From an uncultured bacterium (GTDB lineage: Bacteria; Planctomycetota; UBA1135; GCA-002686595): DNA of 64,000 bases. Below are positions 63,984 through 64,000 of the stretch, piece after piece; position 1 is the stretch's first letter; every line of letters begins with the position of its first letter. The stretch covers positions 29,024 through 93,023 of the forward strand of contig CALCXM010000025.1 of NCBI GenBank assembly GCA_937905825.1. The letters run 5' to 3'. The notes beneath the pieces were generated by a model, which saw nothing but the letters and a program-made list of their open reading frames with translations, made no database searches and was not told the DNA's origin. The translations under genes were made by a program, and so were the position numbers.

Positions 63984-64000
63984 GGTTCACTTTCACACCC

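Noticed and set aside
1..64000. CRISPR array, tRNA, rRNA, phage or transposase genes
   Set aside because: No regularly spaced repeats, no recognisable RNA genes, and no DDE, tyrosine or serine recombinase sequence in any frame I read.

Overview
The window is high-GC and gene-dense, with most neighbouring genes overlapping by about 4 nt (ATGA, GTGA or TTGA junctions). It has no rRNA, tRNA, CRISPR array or transposase gene that I can see. The number of exported PQQ-like beta-propeller proteins (seven, plus one NHL-type propeller), a giant exported alpha-2-macroglobulin-like protein, a sulfatase-like enzyme, a DUF5658 membrane protein, and the group glycosyltransferase / LolD-like ATPase / FtsX-type permease point to a planctomycete. 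That assignment is inference from gene content only.

Region by region. (1) 1-9526, minus strand: a polysaccharide operon with an extended SDR epimerase, three GT4 and one GT2 glycosyltransferases, an alpha/alpha-toroid protein, a membrane-bound sulfatase-like hydrolase, and the start of another GT4. (2) 9662-17686: a divergent pair, a small exported protein of unknown function and a ~2100-residue macroglobulin-like protein, separated by ~470 bp rich in hairpins. (3) 17789-22733: a sigma-54 activator (GAF-AAA+-Fis) facing a near-consensus -24/-12 promoter with upstream palindromes. The first gene behind that promoter is a decayed flavoprotein disulfide reductase, followed by an intact ECF sigma factor; then an exported M61-like peptidase with a PDZ domain. 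(4) 22758-29491, minus strand: DUF5658 protein, TruD coupled to two GT4 genes, a WbaP-type sugar-phosphate transferase, and an MTA/SAH nucleosidase-like protein. (5) 29714-43816: a six-gene overlapping redox operon (40669 to 31453, minus): exported propeller, NapG-like ferredoxin, NapH-like membrane ferredoxin, membrane propeller, NuoE-NuoF-ferredoxin fusion, and a ferredoxin/FAD protein resembling GltD. It is flanked by further propeller proteins, a twin-arginine NHL protein and a small Cys-rich membrane protein. (6) 44585-54104, plus strand: an eight-gene operon with a lipoyl-carrier (GcvH-like) protein, G3E GTPase, 4Fe-4S protein, radical SAM enzyme, DUF116-polyprenyl synthase fusion, two alpha-toroid terpene-cyclase-like proteins and a cysteine desulfurase. 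(7) 54375-63942, plus strand: two propeller proteins, a GT4, an ABC ATPase/permease pair and another propeller protein.

The best candidates for an undescribed system are region 6, a dedicated isoprenoid or cofactor pathway in which Fe-S, lipoyl and radical chemistry are co-encoded with chain building and cyclisation, and region 5, an NAD(H)-linked electron-transfer complex that appears to connect cytoplasmic diaphorase subunits to membrane ferredoxins and exported beta-propellers. A ~170-bp inverted-repeat element at 41984-42156, with a deleted relative at 20836-20878, sits on the stop codon of the upstream gene in both places.
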